NCBI RefSeq assembly: GCF_014633365.1
Contig: NC_068342.1
Span: 420,622-484,621 of the forward strand
Reading direction: 5' to 3'
Origin: Diospyros lotus
Lineage: Eukaryota; Streptophyta; Magnoliopsida; Ericales; Ebenaceae
DNA length: 64,000 nt
Shown here: piece by piece, positions 34,401 to 45,546 of the stretch
How positions within the stretch are numbered: the first letter of the stretch is position 1
Layout: every line of letters starts with the position of its first letter
Position numbers and translations under genes: made by a program
The notes under the pieces: model-generated
Database searches by the model: none
Seen by the model: the letters and a program-made list of their open reading frames with translations, nothing else
Told to the model about the DNA's origin: nothing

Positions 34401-36549
34401 GTATATTCATTTGACTTACTTTTGGATATAAAAGTTAACCCACTTCTGATTGTCAAGTTCTTGATCCATAGCCAAAGTACATCCCTGAGCTCCTATTGTG
34501 CTAGCAGATTTATATCCAAGTTTTCCTATTGATAGAAACAGGGTAGAGGACCCTTCACTTCTTTTCCACTTTTTGCTGCCAGCTAAGAATCCATCTGAAG
34601 ATGCTTTTGAGGGGGTGTTGTTTCTTCACAAGATGAAGTTTGCAGATATTCATGTATTGGAAGAGTCATCAACACGTTAACTCCAATTTGATTTAAAGAA
34701 AAACGATTATTATCACCTCCTTTATTATCCAAAATAGTGTTACTTAGCCCATGAAAATGATGAAATTAACAGTTTTAAAAATTTTACAATTTTTAATAGT
34801 TAGGAATTTCACTTTACGTTTGATTGGGAATTCAACATATTTTTGGTTCTATTCCTGTTCAGAGAAAAAATGACACATAAAAGATAAATTAACCCCCTAT
34901 CTAACAGTTTAAGCTGTTAAATCAAATAGTGGTTAACAATTTAACATGGTATTAGTGTAGCCAAAGGTCTTGAGTTTAAACCTCACCATTGACTCAATAG
35001 TAAATAATTGCAAGTGTTTGGGCCAGCTATACAATGAAGCCTAGCCACAGGTGAGAGGGCATGTCGAGAGTACAAAAGACAATATAAAAAATAAAGTTAA
35101 CCATCTATCTAAAAGATTAAATGGTGGTTAACAATTTAACAATTCCATAATCTAATTTTGATTCCTAGTTTGAAGGAGTACATTTATTCATACTCACAAG
35201 TGCAAAAATTATTCAAATTTTGGACTGTTGGTAGATTGTTAACTACAAAATATTGGATTTCTCCTCCTCATTTCTTCTTCTTCTCTTGTTCAGATTCCTC
35301 GCCTTCAGATTCTTCTCTTATTATTCTTATTTTGTTTCTCACAACCATACCCCATCAAATTGAGCATATCTCTTTACATTCCATCTCTCTCATTCTCTTT
35401 TATTCTTCGTAACTAAAAGAAATACTCAGACTACCATCCATCTTGTGATTACTAGTGGCCACTTGTAAACTTAGTGAAAAGGCTGAACTACATCCTATTC
35501 ATGTCTAGAATACATAGAATAGGCCCTCGATCTTGAAATCATGAGGAAAACAAGTTTACTATTGTTAGGATATTCTTATACACTAACAGTTATCTGTATT
35601 CACAACTTGACGATGGTGTCACCAAGCCAAACCCAAACACTAGATATCCCACGCCACGCGGCCTTTATGCAATTTGAAAGGAGAAGGTATGGACAATAGA
35701 GTTTGGTTTAGGTCAGAGCTGCCAAAGCCAAGTTCATGAAACAAGCCTGGAAAGCTTCAATACTAAAAGACAAATTGATGTATAGCCAGAAACAAAATCC
35801 TACTAAAAGACAATTGGTTCAACAAAACCATACTAAAAGACAAGAACCAAATCTATTTTAATAATGAAGGCTGGCCAAACAATACACTAAGAGAAGATTT
35901 ACATAGGGTGTTAACAAACCCTATCAAGAAGCAAACAATTAAACAACATATCAAACCTTAATCCCACTATATGAGGAGAACAGAGAGAGAATCAAATTTT
36001 AAAAGAGAAAAACACCTTATTTTGCATAAAGATATGCTCAATAAATTTTCCATCCTTTAATTCAAAATAGCTGCTGAAAGCACAGTATTAACATAGACAA
36101 CAGGCGTTTTACAAATTGGAAAAAAAGTAACATATATATTCCAGAGGGCATAGACCCACCGAATCGTCAATAAAAGGAGCTCCCAGTCAAAAACTTAATA
36201 TATTTTCAACTTGTTCATTCCAAAATCAAACAGGGCTTCATTATCTTCCCCTAGGATACATGATTCACTGGGATCTTCCCCACCGTGTTATGAACCAAGA
36301 AAGTTAACCCTATCTGGGAGAATTGAAGTTAAGGATGTTGAATCATAACCCAATGTTGCCTTCTCCAGGCACAAGAAGGAGAAGAATCATAAAGAAGGGA
36401 CATAATTGTGTGGATAAATTATTACAGAAAAAAAGGCGCATTAAACCCTAGAGAGAGAGGTAGAGAGGGATTGGATTGTTACCGGAAGTAAGAGGAACAA
36501 GAAGGTTGAGCAACAGGAAGACGGCATAACAGTAATTCATCAATCTCAT
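31434..36549 (-). CDS. Folate-receptor-like cysteine-rich secreted/membrane protein
   Basis: Three exons on the minus strand: 36549..36483, 32800..32442 and 31889..31434, with canonical splice sites, giving 293 residues. Residues 1-22 (MRLMNYCYAVFLLLNLLVPL, then TS) form a signal peptide. The body is Cys-rich: GVCISPGGRFPPFS, DLTLCRVFRKKTCCDVAQTH, LLLWELLECSICDPQVGTQ and ICASLCDRVHKACSDAYFSV. This is the folate receptor conserved region (FOLR/riboflavin-binding fold) found in a small plant family. Exon 3 ends with two hydrophobic spans (VCWAVGGMVLTAGLIFARL and FGALTLSLAIFGLLIFI), so the protein is probably membrane anchored with its Cys-rich domain in the lumen or outside the cell. Ligand binding is unproven in plants. 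Intron 1 is 3.7 kb and holds unrecognised ORF debris. The upstream ATG near 36558 stops after four codons and is excluded. Confidence 0.88.
33300..34690. other. Unrecognised coding-like debris in intron 1 of the folate-receptor-like gene
   Basis: Plus-strand stretches such as 33444-33668 (a Cys/Lys-rich peptide with KCHECLKGKKTSLKRVL), about 33955-34100 (VYAVPKLPIHRIYLLLNHIF) and 34498-34680 (FHFLLPAKNPSEDAFEGVLF) look more protein-like than random sequence. They are broken and match no family I recognise. A decayed gene copy or transposon fragment inserted in the intron is possible. No terminal repeats were found. Confidence 0.3.
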
Positions 36550-39500
36550 CCTTCTTTCATCGATCGAACGAATGAACGACTGGGTGGAGTAGACTCGGAG
36601 TTGGAGCAGTAAGCAAGTCATACAACAATGTCAATGTTCACTTCTAAACTGCGGATTTGACTGCTAATAATACCATCGACAAATTCCAAAGGGCCTGGGC
36701 CTTCGGCCTGGGCCATGGACTTGCTTTCAAAACTCAATCCCCTTTAATTTTAGAACAACCCAAGAAGTTAATTTTTTTTTTATTCTAATTATAATTGTGA
36801 TTCTTAAATCCTTAACATTACCTATTATATATATTCAATCTCTCTTAGCTCTAGGAGTTGGAGATTGCCGCAGAGGCACAATGAGGAAAGAATTAGAATT
36901 CTTAAGCCTCAATTTATTTATATGAATATATATATATATATATGTTACATGGGCTCTTCTCTTACTTATTATTAACTCTCAAATTCTACTCCTCTAATTA
37001 AATACCCAAAGTTCTAATTTCATAACATACATCCCAATATCCCATCCCATCCCCTAACCATATATAACAATTCAGAATTATATATAATCAACTAACATTT
37101 AAGAATTTCACTCTTTTATTTTTATAAATGGGGTTGCAATCAAATCGACTCGAGTCGAGTTTCATTGAACTCAGGCTTGAGCTTGCCAAAGCCAAGTGAG
37201 GCCAAGCTCGGGCTCAACAAGCTTTTGGCGAGCCTAGGCTTGGGCTCAAGCTCAAGCCCAAATTTTTGTTTAAAAAAAATCAAATAATCTGAGAAGGAGA
37301 AAGTGTGCAACGACTACGAGAGACAGCAAAGAAGGAAGAAGTAGCAACAGGTAACAATGGTAGGCAAAGCCCCTGTAGCGACTTGCTTCAGAGAGGGCAG
37401 CCCCAAGAAGGCGACAATGAATGGCTTTAAAGAGCGTTTGGCTTATCAGTTTGATTACTTATAATTAATTTATTTAGTTTATAAGTTGGGAAATTTATTT
37501 TTTTAAATGTTTGACAACACTCAGCAACTTAAACGCCACGTAACCTAAAAGCTAATTTACCAACATTTGAAAAAAGCTCCCCAACTTTTCCAAAAACATT
37601 GGTAAGAACTTTTTTTGTTGATCGATTAAATGACTTATTTATCCTCAAACAAAACACACATTTTTAACCTATATCCTTTTTCATCCCCCTACCTTCATTG
37701 ATCTTGCTATCACCACACCCATATCCAGTTGTCGTCACTGTTACTATCGTCCGTTGCTATTGCCCCAACCCATCATTTGTCACCTTTAATGCCTCATTTG
37801 TTGTCACCACTGCTGTCGTCGCCCCTATTGGGATTTCATTCACTATATATATGTATATTAAATTTATATATTTTTATTTATATTAAAAATTAATATTTTT
37901 ATAAATTTTATTTGCATTATCCAATAACATTTTTATTTTTATTTTTTATGAAGTTCTGATAATTTATATACTCTACCAAATTTTTAAACTTTACATAAAA
38001 CTCAACAGCTTAAAAATTGTTGAAAAAAAAAAATAAACCAAACAATCTCTTATCGTGGATCATTTCTTTTCTGAAGTACCTGAGAGGCTTTCACTAAGGG
38101 TCTTTTTTCATTGAAGCCAACGGTAAGAGACTTTAGTGACATGAGATAGTGGCAACAAGCTTCAGCGGTGAAAGACAACAACGAGAGGCTTCGACGAGAG
38201 GCTATGGGTCTCTTTTCTTCGCTCTTCAATATGCAGCCATTTGGAATCATAAATGAATGAATTAGGATTTTTAGAACACTAACTATTTATGTGGGGGGTA
38301 CTTTGTAGTTTATAATATATAAAATATAAAAGCTCGTATTATGCATATTACACAAAATACGTATAATTTTTTTTTATATCTTTTAAATAATTAATATATT
38401 TTCATGATATCATTATTTCTAGATATATATTAATATAAAATTACAAAATTCATAATAGTGTTATTTAAAATTAATAATAATTTTAATCAGTATTATGAAT
38501 TATTATTAACTTTTGGTATAACTATTATGAACTATTATTGATTTTAGATAAAATTATTATAAATTTTATAATGTTTATAAATTTTATTTGTAAATAAAAT
38601 ATTTGAAATGCGCATTTAATATTATTTATAATAATTAATTTTTTAAAATTTAATATAACGTTAGTCAAGTAAGTTAGGTATTACTCAAGTGTAATATACA
38701 ATTATTTGAGTAAATCTTTTTAGTACTCAAGTAAAATATAACTTTACTCGACTATAATTTTTATGTAGTTAAGTAATAATTCAAATACTGAAAGTCAGGC
38801 TCAGTTTGATAATTTTTATTCTACTAAAATACTTAATTAAATATAAAATTACTTAATTAGTAATACATTCTTATCAAGTAAATATTCAAACACAAAGCCT
38901 TGATATTTTGATGTATGAAATATTATTTGAGTAAAATTTTTAATTTCTCAATTAATATTTATTTTTAATTAATTAATAATATAAGTAAAAAAATTTATTA
39001 TTTTAATTACTCTATTATATATTATAATTACGCAATTAATGTACCATTTAATCAGGAATTCTTTAGTTATTTAAATATTATTATTTTATCATATATTTAA
39101 ATAAAATAAATATATATTTAATTAATCCATTAGATATTTAAAATTTACTTGATTATAAAAAAATTAATCAAATACCACACTTCTTAATTGTTACCCAACA
39201 AAATATTTCTTTTCCTAATTAAAAAAATCGCAATCTCCAAACAATATAGCTCACAAATATATAATCAAACCTCCTTTACAAATTGCGATTTTCTAATTAA
39301 ATCAATTCACGAGTAAATGAATTAAAATTTATTAAGTTTATATTCGTCTCGTTTATAAATTAAATTTTAAAATTAAACACAATTTTATTTTATCTGTAAC
39401 GAATGAATTTTAAACAAATTAATCACTCTCAGCCCACTTGCGATCCTATTTAAAAACAGTAAAATGCATGGCAGAGAGAGAGAGAGAGAGGGGGAATGAG

Positions 39501-39813
39501 AAAACAACTCTTGATACACGTGCAGAGAGAAGCTGAGTCTCTATCCATGCCATGGCCTTGCGAGCACCCCACACACACATAGTGTCATGGCACAAAGCCC
39601 ACATTACATATTACATTTTTATGTACAAAACTCTGCATAAACAACCCCATACATACATAGATAACATACATACAACATACATACAAACATACTCCCATGC
39701 ACCTCCCGATTCACACACTACTACTCTTCACCTCATTCCCTCCCCCCTACTCTCAACAACCCCCACAAAACCTGCAGAGGGAAACATTAATGGACTCCCT
39801 CCCTGATCAGTTC
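36550..39813. other. AT-rich intergenic region
   Basis: Promoter side of the folate-receptor-like gene to about 36700. A GAGCTC/AAGCTC-rich block lies at about 37140-37260. A probable MITE is listed separately. Very AT-rich DNA with runs of TAATTA and AATATTT fills about 38280-39420. A GA repeat is at 39474-39493. No gene seen. Confidence 0.4.
37427..38053. mobile_element. Probable MITE with imperfect terminal inverted repeats
   Basis: The left end TTAAAGAGCGTTTGGCTTAT and the right end, which reversed reads TAAGAGATTGTTTGGTTTAT, form imperfect inverted repeats. TTA lies at both borders, the style of PIF/Harbinger (Tourist) MITEs. The interior is AT-rich apart from a CC-rich block near 37690-37830 and is non-coding. 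Borders are uncertain by a few bases. Confidence 0.5.
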
Positions 39814-41286
39814 TCACACGTCGTAAGAAGGAGGGCGGCTCCTGGTTCCAGTCCCATTTGCTTTCTCGTATACGTCCGATGTAGACCTTCTGCGAAACCG
39901 ATAGGCCTCTCTTCCTCCTCCTACAATAACAATCGAAGTTTAATTAATTTCACCCATTATATATCTTCACAATTCAAGACTACTCCACATGCACTTACAA
40001 AAAGACTTGGCTAACTTGCACTACTTGGCATTGAGCAAGATGCAGAGAAATTATAAATAAACGTACGGGTACGACGCTCTATTTATTATTGTTGCTTGCA
40101 ATATTAATTCATGCCCACTAAAACAATTCTTTTCAAAATGTACAAATTTCCCATGCAACTTTATCATGCCTTTCTTTGTACGTGAGGTGAGCTTATATGA
40201 ATTCAATCTCATAGTGTCATTAATTTCAATCCATGACCTTATGTTCCACAAACAAAGGCTCATACATATTCGGATACACACATATATATATATATATGAC
40301 ATGACACAAACAAAGTCTTGTGTTCTTTTGTAATGTATAATAAGTTCACTATTTGTTACATGCAATGCAAAGTTGCTAACCCCCCTTTTGTTTTGTTTTA
40401 TGCAAAAACAATACAAGAGATCAAAGCTGGATCTCATTTTCAAAACCGGGAAATATCTAGCCTTTATATAAGTGTTGTTTAATCACCAAAAAGAAAGCAG
40501 ATAATTCTATACGCATATCTTCATAATATCCAGACAAATAAGTGAGGCTAGCTATTGTATATGCACGTCGCTATCAATGCTACCCACGGATGAACGAAAT
40601 AATTGAGGCTACACCTAACATTCAACCACTTTGCATTGTATTATCCGCCCTAATGAAAACGACACCCCGTTTCTTTCATATGACAAAAATATCCTTCCCC
40701 CCCCACTCCATCAAAATTGGCAATACTACTACTACTACTACCATCCCCGTCAGATTCATGTTCGTCGGAGGGGTACTCTTGCCATTTTGACACAAACCAA
40801 GGAAGCAAAATAGTCTTACCAGCGAAAGGAGATACCGGAGTTGTCGAACCAGCGGGGGAAACCGGAGGCGAACCGTTCGGAGTCGGTGGTTTCACTATCA
40901 TGATGCTTCGCGTAACCCTCACTCTCTCCTCGGAACCTCCGCTCTCCGATTCTGCTCATATAAAAACCAATCAAGCGGTTAATAAGCTAAAAATTATCGT
41001 CCCTCAACACTGGATCCCGATATTTCAACGATTATATATAACAGCCGTTCGCTTTGATTTTATCCGGTTATGGTGAAATTTCATCTGGTGATTCCTTTTT
41101 AATTCATGAATTCGGTTCGATTCGTTAGAATTAAAGGCGTTCGCAGCGGAACCGGCGTAAGATAGTCATACCCTTGCCGGAGCTGGAGCGGAAAGTGAAG
41201 GACGGTTGTTTACGGAGTCTGCCCAGGCCGTTTTCCGGCCGGGGACCGGCGACGGTGTCATCCCACAGCTGGTCAAGCAAGCTCAT
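39814..41286 (-). CDS. Dormancy/auxin-associated (DRM/ARP) family protein
   Basis: Three exons on the minus strand: 41286..41172, 40951..40820 and 39920..39814. All are phase-1 junctions with GT-AG sites, giving 117 residues. Exon 1 reads MSLLDQLWDDTVAGPRPENG, then LGRLRKQPSF. Exon 2 carries RVTRSIMIVKPPTPNGSPPV and SPAGSTTPVSPFAG. Exon 3 ends REAYRFRRRSTSDVYEKANG, then TRSRPPSYDV. These are the N-terminal LWDDTVAGP.P..GLG.LRK block and the C-terminal FRFRRRS.SDAYEKA...PPYDV block of plant DRM/ARP proteins (auxin-repressed/dormancy-associated). The proteins are small, disordered and Ser/Pro-rich, mark growth arrest, dormancy and low-sugar or stress states, and have no known enzymatic activity. 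An upstream in-frame ATG (41322) adds MLPITPVNLTGA, which lacks family similarity, so 41286 is preferred. Confidence 0.9.
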
Positions 41287-42904
41287 AGCGCCAGTTAGGT
41301 TTACCGGCGTAATCGGCAGCAATTACAGCTTCGAGCGGGTCAACCTGAGACCGAGAACACGAGGAATGCAAATGAGAGGAAGAGCAGTGATATTTAATGG
41401 CGGAGAGGGGCCGTAAAGGTCGAACAAGTCTCTGCGTTGGAGCCGTTGGATCGGATCTGGGGGATCTGAGCTGACGTGGACGATGGATCGAGAACGACGT
41501 GAAGATAAGATCGGAACGTGACAGGGTATGGCGGAGTCGTAGATCACTTTAGTGTGATCTGCCACGTGGCATTAGGTGGGGGAGGGAGGGTCCATCTCAC
41601 GTGACAAGTCACCGTCCGATTGGAAGTCCAAATTGCCCCTGCTTTATCCGAAAAGTTATCTCGCTGGGCTTCAAGTTGTCAGAAATTACAAGGTTGCCCT
41701 CTCGAATTTTCCAATTCCAACCCCCTTTTGCCCTTTTGGGAGCCTACAGGATGGGAGTAAATAATAATAATCACAATAATAAAGGAATATTTTCATATTT
41801 TTACTAATTTTAAAATTAATATTAATAAAAAAATATTATAGAACTTTAAAAGAAATTAATAAAATTTAGCCCCTTATATTATCACCCCATGTTAAATTTG
41901 TTTTGTTTATGGGTATTAGTGTAGTACAGACAAGGGCGGGCGGGGTCATACTCATTGGCGAAGGCCTCCATAATTTTGGAATAATGCTTTCCAAATATGG
42001 CTCCAATATCTTATTAAGCCCACCTTTAGAGAAAATAATTCATCTTTGCTTGTTCTTAAGTGCCTCTCTTAATTTGTCCCCTTCTATATGCCTCTGACAG
42101 TGGCCTAGCCTTCCTGTCAATACAATTGAGAGGATTGTTTTACTTTTGTCCAAACTATATCATGGATATGTGAGCCCCCTCCCAAATCAATTATCCCAGA
42201 TTAATACACAAAGCCCACAATTTGGACCCACCAACCACTCAACTCAGTCTTTCTTGGCTTCCTAGCAGTTTTCACTTTTTGCTTCTTCAATGCTGATTGG
42301 CAACACCCCATGAATCCAGCTTACCTCAATTGACTTGGCTTTTCAAGATTAGCATGCGTGAGATGGAAGCATAATTAAAGTCAGAATATAGAGTGAATAA
42401 AATTATTTTGTTAGGACTTGGGATTAGTATTACCAACCCCACCCACATCATTTATCACTCACAATCAAGAACCAAGACATGTGGTAATATTGTCCAAGTT
42501 GGGAGGAGGGCCCACCCACACCATTTGTCACCAAGAAATAATTAAAGCATGGGCCAGATGTTGTCTGGGTGGGGCCTACAAACAACATAAGTTGGTGATA
42601 AACAATCAATCCTTTGTTGTTGAGGAAGGGGAGAGCTGAACCAGAACCCTTCTTTCCTTGGCCAGTTAGTTCAGCGTTTGTGCTTGCATTGTCAAACTCT
42701 GCTGTGCTGTCTCTCCTTTGAGTGGGTGGGTGCTATGGCTTCTCGTGCATGTTTCAGCATAGCATCCACCACACCCTTCAATGCTAACAACTCCACATCA
42801 GTTGATACAACTTCCTTAATATGCAAATGCTACGTACATTGCTGTTAGTCTAGTTTTGATTAATGCTTTTGACTACACCAGCTTGATATATCTGAATCTC
42901 TCGG
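41287..42904. other. Intergenic region upstream of the DRM/ARP gene
   Basis: GC-richer promoter-like DNA to about 41760, with CACGTGACAAG at about 41598 and ACGTGG elements near 41475 and 41563 (G-box or ABRE-type cores, pattern only). Unremarkable AT-rich DNA follows. No gene seen. Confidence 0.4.
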
Positions 42905-43235
42905 CCAATCAATCACAGCCTTAACCTTAACCTTACCATGGTACGTACCTCTGATCTCTCTTTAAGAAAACAGAAACAGCAGGGATATCCTTCAGCAGCA
43001 GGCAGTCGCCCCCACCGCTCACCAAGGCCGCAGTTGCTAACTGCCCCACGTCCCTAGTAGATTTTAAGCTCGACTTCAGTGCCTTCTCCTGTGAACCTGC
43101 AGCGGAGGCTACTGTAGCAGTCGGTGTGTGGATTGCTTGGGGTGTTACAAACTTGTTTGTGAAGTGCATCTTCAAGACACATGGTTTAAGAAACTTTGTG
43201 ATTCTTTCTGGTCTAACAGGCGGAGGAATGACCAT
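42905..43235 (-). pseudogene. Organellar ribosomal protein uL18 (L18p/L5e family) pseudogene
   Basis: The minus strand from ATG 43235 reads MVIPPPVRPERITKFLKPCV, LKMHFTNKFVTPQAIHTPTA and TVASAAGSQEKALKSSLKST, then RDV. This closely fits the plant mitochondrial-type L18p/L5e family (about 115 residues). After RDV the normal AAAAKIGKILGER segment is replaced by unrelated GQLATAALVSGGGDC; LLLKDIPAVSVFLKRDQRY then resumes. A GTAC duplication (TACGTACC, about 42940-42948) then shifts the frame: the read frame ends PW-stop, while the shifted frame continues HGKVKVKAVID, the expected next residues with an extra VK from a GGTTAA repeat. Homology fades by about 42905, so the usual C-terminus (about 10 residues, ending VKLL) is gone. 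The open frame extends upstream of the ATG to 43379 without family similarity. The AG/GTACGT could mimic a splice donor, but the shifted exon follows directly, so a frameshift is the simpler reading. Confidence 0.7.
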
Positions 43236-45340
43236 TTCTGTTTTGCGAATACAGTATCGATACAAATCAAACATACGAGTATGAAATTCAGTAGCTGAAG
43301 TTAAGAAGTTAACGCCCCCTGCATCGTGAGAGAAGAACAAAAAATGCAGTTCTCCAACTCCAACATAAGGTCGGAGCAACTGGGGGACAGCATATCAACT
43401 AAATTTGCTTTCCCATCGATCAAGTTGTTGATAGTGATGTCACGATCGTGATGATCTGTATGAAAAGACAAATTCATGAATTGAGGAAGGGGGAAAAAAT
43501 GAACAAAGTTGAGATACAAGACTAGGATGAAGAGACTCAATATGATTGCTTTGGGGAAAGATTTATGCAATCAGGAATGCATGCACATCTAGTTTTAAGC
43601 CTTCATTGAACTCCACGGATTAAGATTCATCCTGCCTCCTCCTATCCAGCATTCAGGACATGGCAACAATATTTCCTTCAATTTATGATTGCATGTCATT
43701 TCGACAATTCAGAGAACATGCGTGCTCTACTGTCCACTTGTATATATGCACACACGCGGAGGATGGGAGCACTAAACACGGTAGTCCATGTTGGTTTTAA
43801 AGATGCTGCTGAATCATGTTTACAGATCACAGTCCATTCTCTAAAAGCGTAGCACAGTAAAGTCATCTTTATGTGGCAACAAACCAAGGGAACGCAAGGT
43901 TTTTGATTAACATCCAAAGGAAAAATGGTGCACTGCGTCAGCAATTAATTAATTTAGGCAAGGGTGAAAAATTAATTGGACATGACAATGGTGTTTGTTT
44001 CTGTTCCTAGCGCTACTGGATAAGAAATGTTATAATTTAAAATTGAAGTGTTAGGAAATAATCAAAGAACTGGGTTGTTTAAGCCACTAAGCTACGGTTA
44101 AGATCAACCCCAAACCCAGTTCACAGCAGATCTAGCCTTTCTTCTCAGTGCCCACCAATTTCAATGATAGCAATGGAGGCTTCTAGTGATTGTATGATTC
44201 AAGTAGGTATAAACTTGTTTATCTGCCTCAAATCCTTGTTTATGGCCTAAGAGTATCCCAGTCATGAGACTAGCTACTTTTGTAGTCCGGCCCTCTCTTC
44301 GATAGTGTATCGACCTTTTATGGTCATTTCATTCAATTTTTGGGATTTCAAAGCTATCCAAAATAGCCCCATTTCATGGAGTCTGATCCATGTTCTCCAA
44401 TATTGTGTTCGCCACTGGCCAATGGATTAGTTGAATGGAGTAAATGGTACTTAACGGCTGCAGGAATCTTGCTTGCCACTTTCCTGGCTATTGGCTATGT
44501 GAAGCTTGCTGGTGGGACAGTTTTGTGTAGCATATGGTTTTCTTGGTCTGATTTATTAAGCTTCCTGCTAGAATGGTTTCCTTTTTGTTTAGACCCATCA
44601 ATATATTATCGCAACCCAGGTAATGTCTTCTAAGGATTGCACAAAACATGCCAGATGGGTACTCCAAATAGGTGTAGATTGAACACCAATACTAACACAC
44701 ACATTGAACTCGGTAATTGACACATCATTTGGGGCGTCCAACACTGATGACTTATTGCACATATTCAAAGGCAGAACATTGGGCCATCCACAAGTCACTG
44801 GATTAATGAAGACTTAGATTATAACCTTTTTTTGACGTGTTAAATTCGTAACTTTATGCAACATTTGAAACATAAGACTAAAGTTAAGGTGAGAATGGAG
44901 TTATTAATTAACATTCGTACCTTTTTCCTTCTTTGCTTGACAAGGCTACTCAAATCCTAGTTCCAGAAACAAGGTTAAAGCTCAATCTACTTAGAAATCC
45001 TTAATAGGTTTTGGACAAGCACAAAATCAGAAAAAAAAAAACTACTACGCACACTCACATTAGAATAACTTAACGGTGATCGACTTCAACTATCATAAAG
45101 CCCGATTGCAAGTTCAAGTTAGGTCAGAATGGCCCAATCCATTACAAATAAAAAAATAATTAAGAAATTATATGTCTATGTCTATTATTATAAAATTTGA
45201 ACAAAAAAATACAACAAAATGTACGTGTAAAAATAAATCCAACGATCTCATCTTGTTCATTACATGTGACTTACGACTGCACTTTACTAACTTGAGGGAT
45301 AAAACTGTTCCTTCCAGCCCAAAAGATGATTTGATAGAAA
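43236..45340. other. Intergenic region, no confident gene
   Basis: Contains an 85-codon plus-strand ORF (44376-44633, with a hydrophobic WYLTAAGILLATFLAIGYVK) that matches no family I know and has no supporting exons. AT-rich elsewhere. Another pair of overlapping 80-codon ORFs at 45168-45414 occupies both strands and runs into the retroelement complex. Confidence 0.35.
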
Positions 45341-45546
45341 ATTTAAGAAAGCTTGTAGTAACAACGATTCGCATGACTCGGGTGGCACTTGCAAGCACTT
45401 CAATGCTCAAATAAATAAGAGTTCAAGATGGTAGAATTTCTATAAAACTAAAAAGAACATATCTTAATCGGTGATCAACTTACTTATATAGAAGAGAAAT
45501 GAGAAACCCTTACGTGTCACTGGCTGTCGTGGGAGGATAGAGAGCT

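Noticed and set aside
44376..44633. 85-codon plus-strand ORF with a hydrophobic segment
   Set aside because: No homology recognised, no flanking exons, no conserved motif; kept only as a note in the intergenic entry.
45168..45414. Two complementary 80-codon ORFs on opposite strands
   Set aside because: They mirror each other at the edge of retroelement arm A; no protein family recognised.
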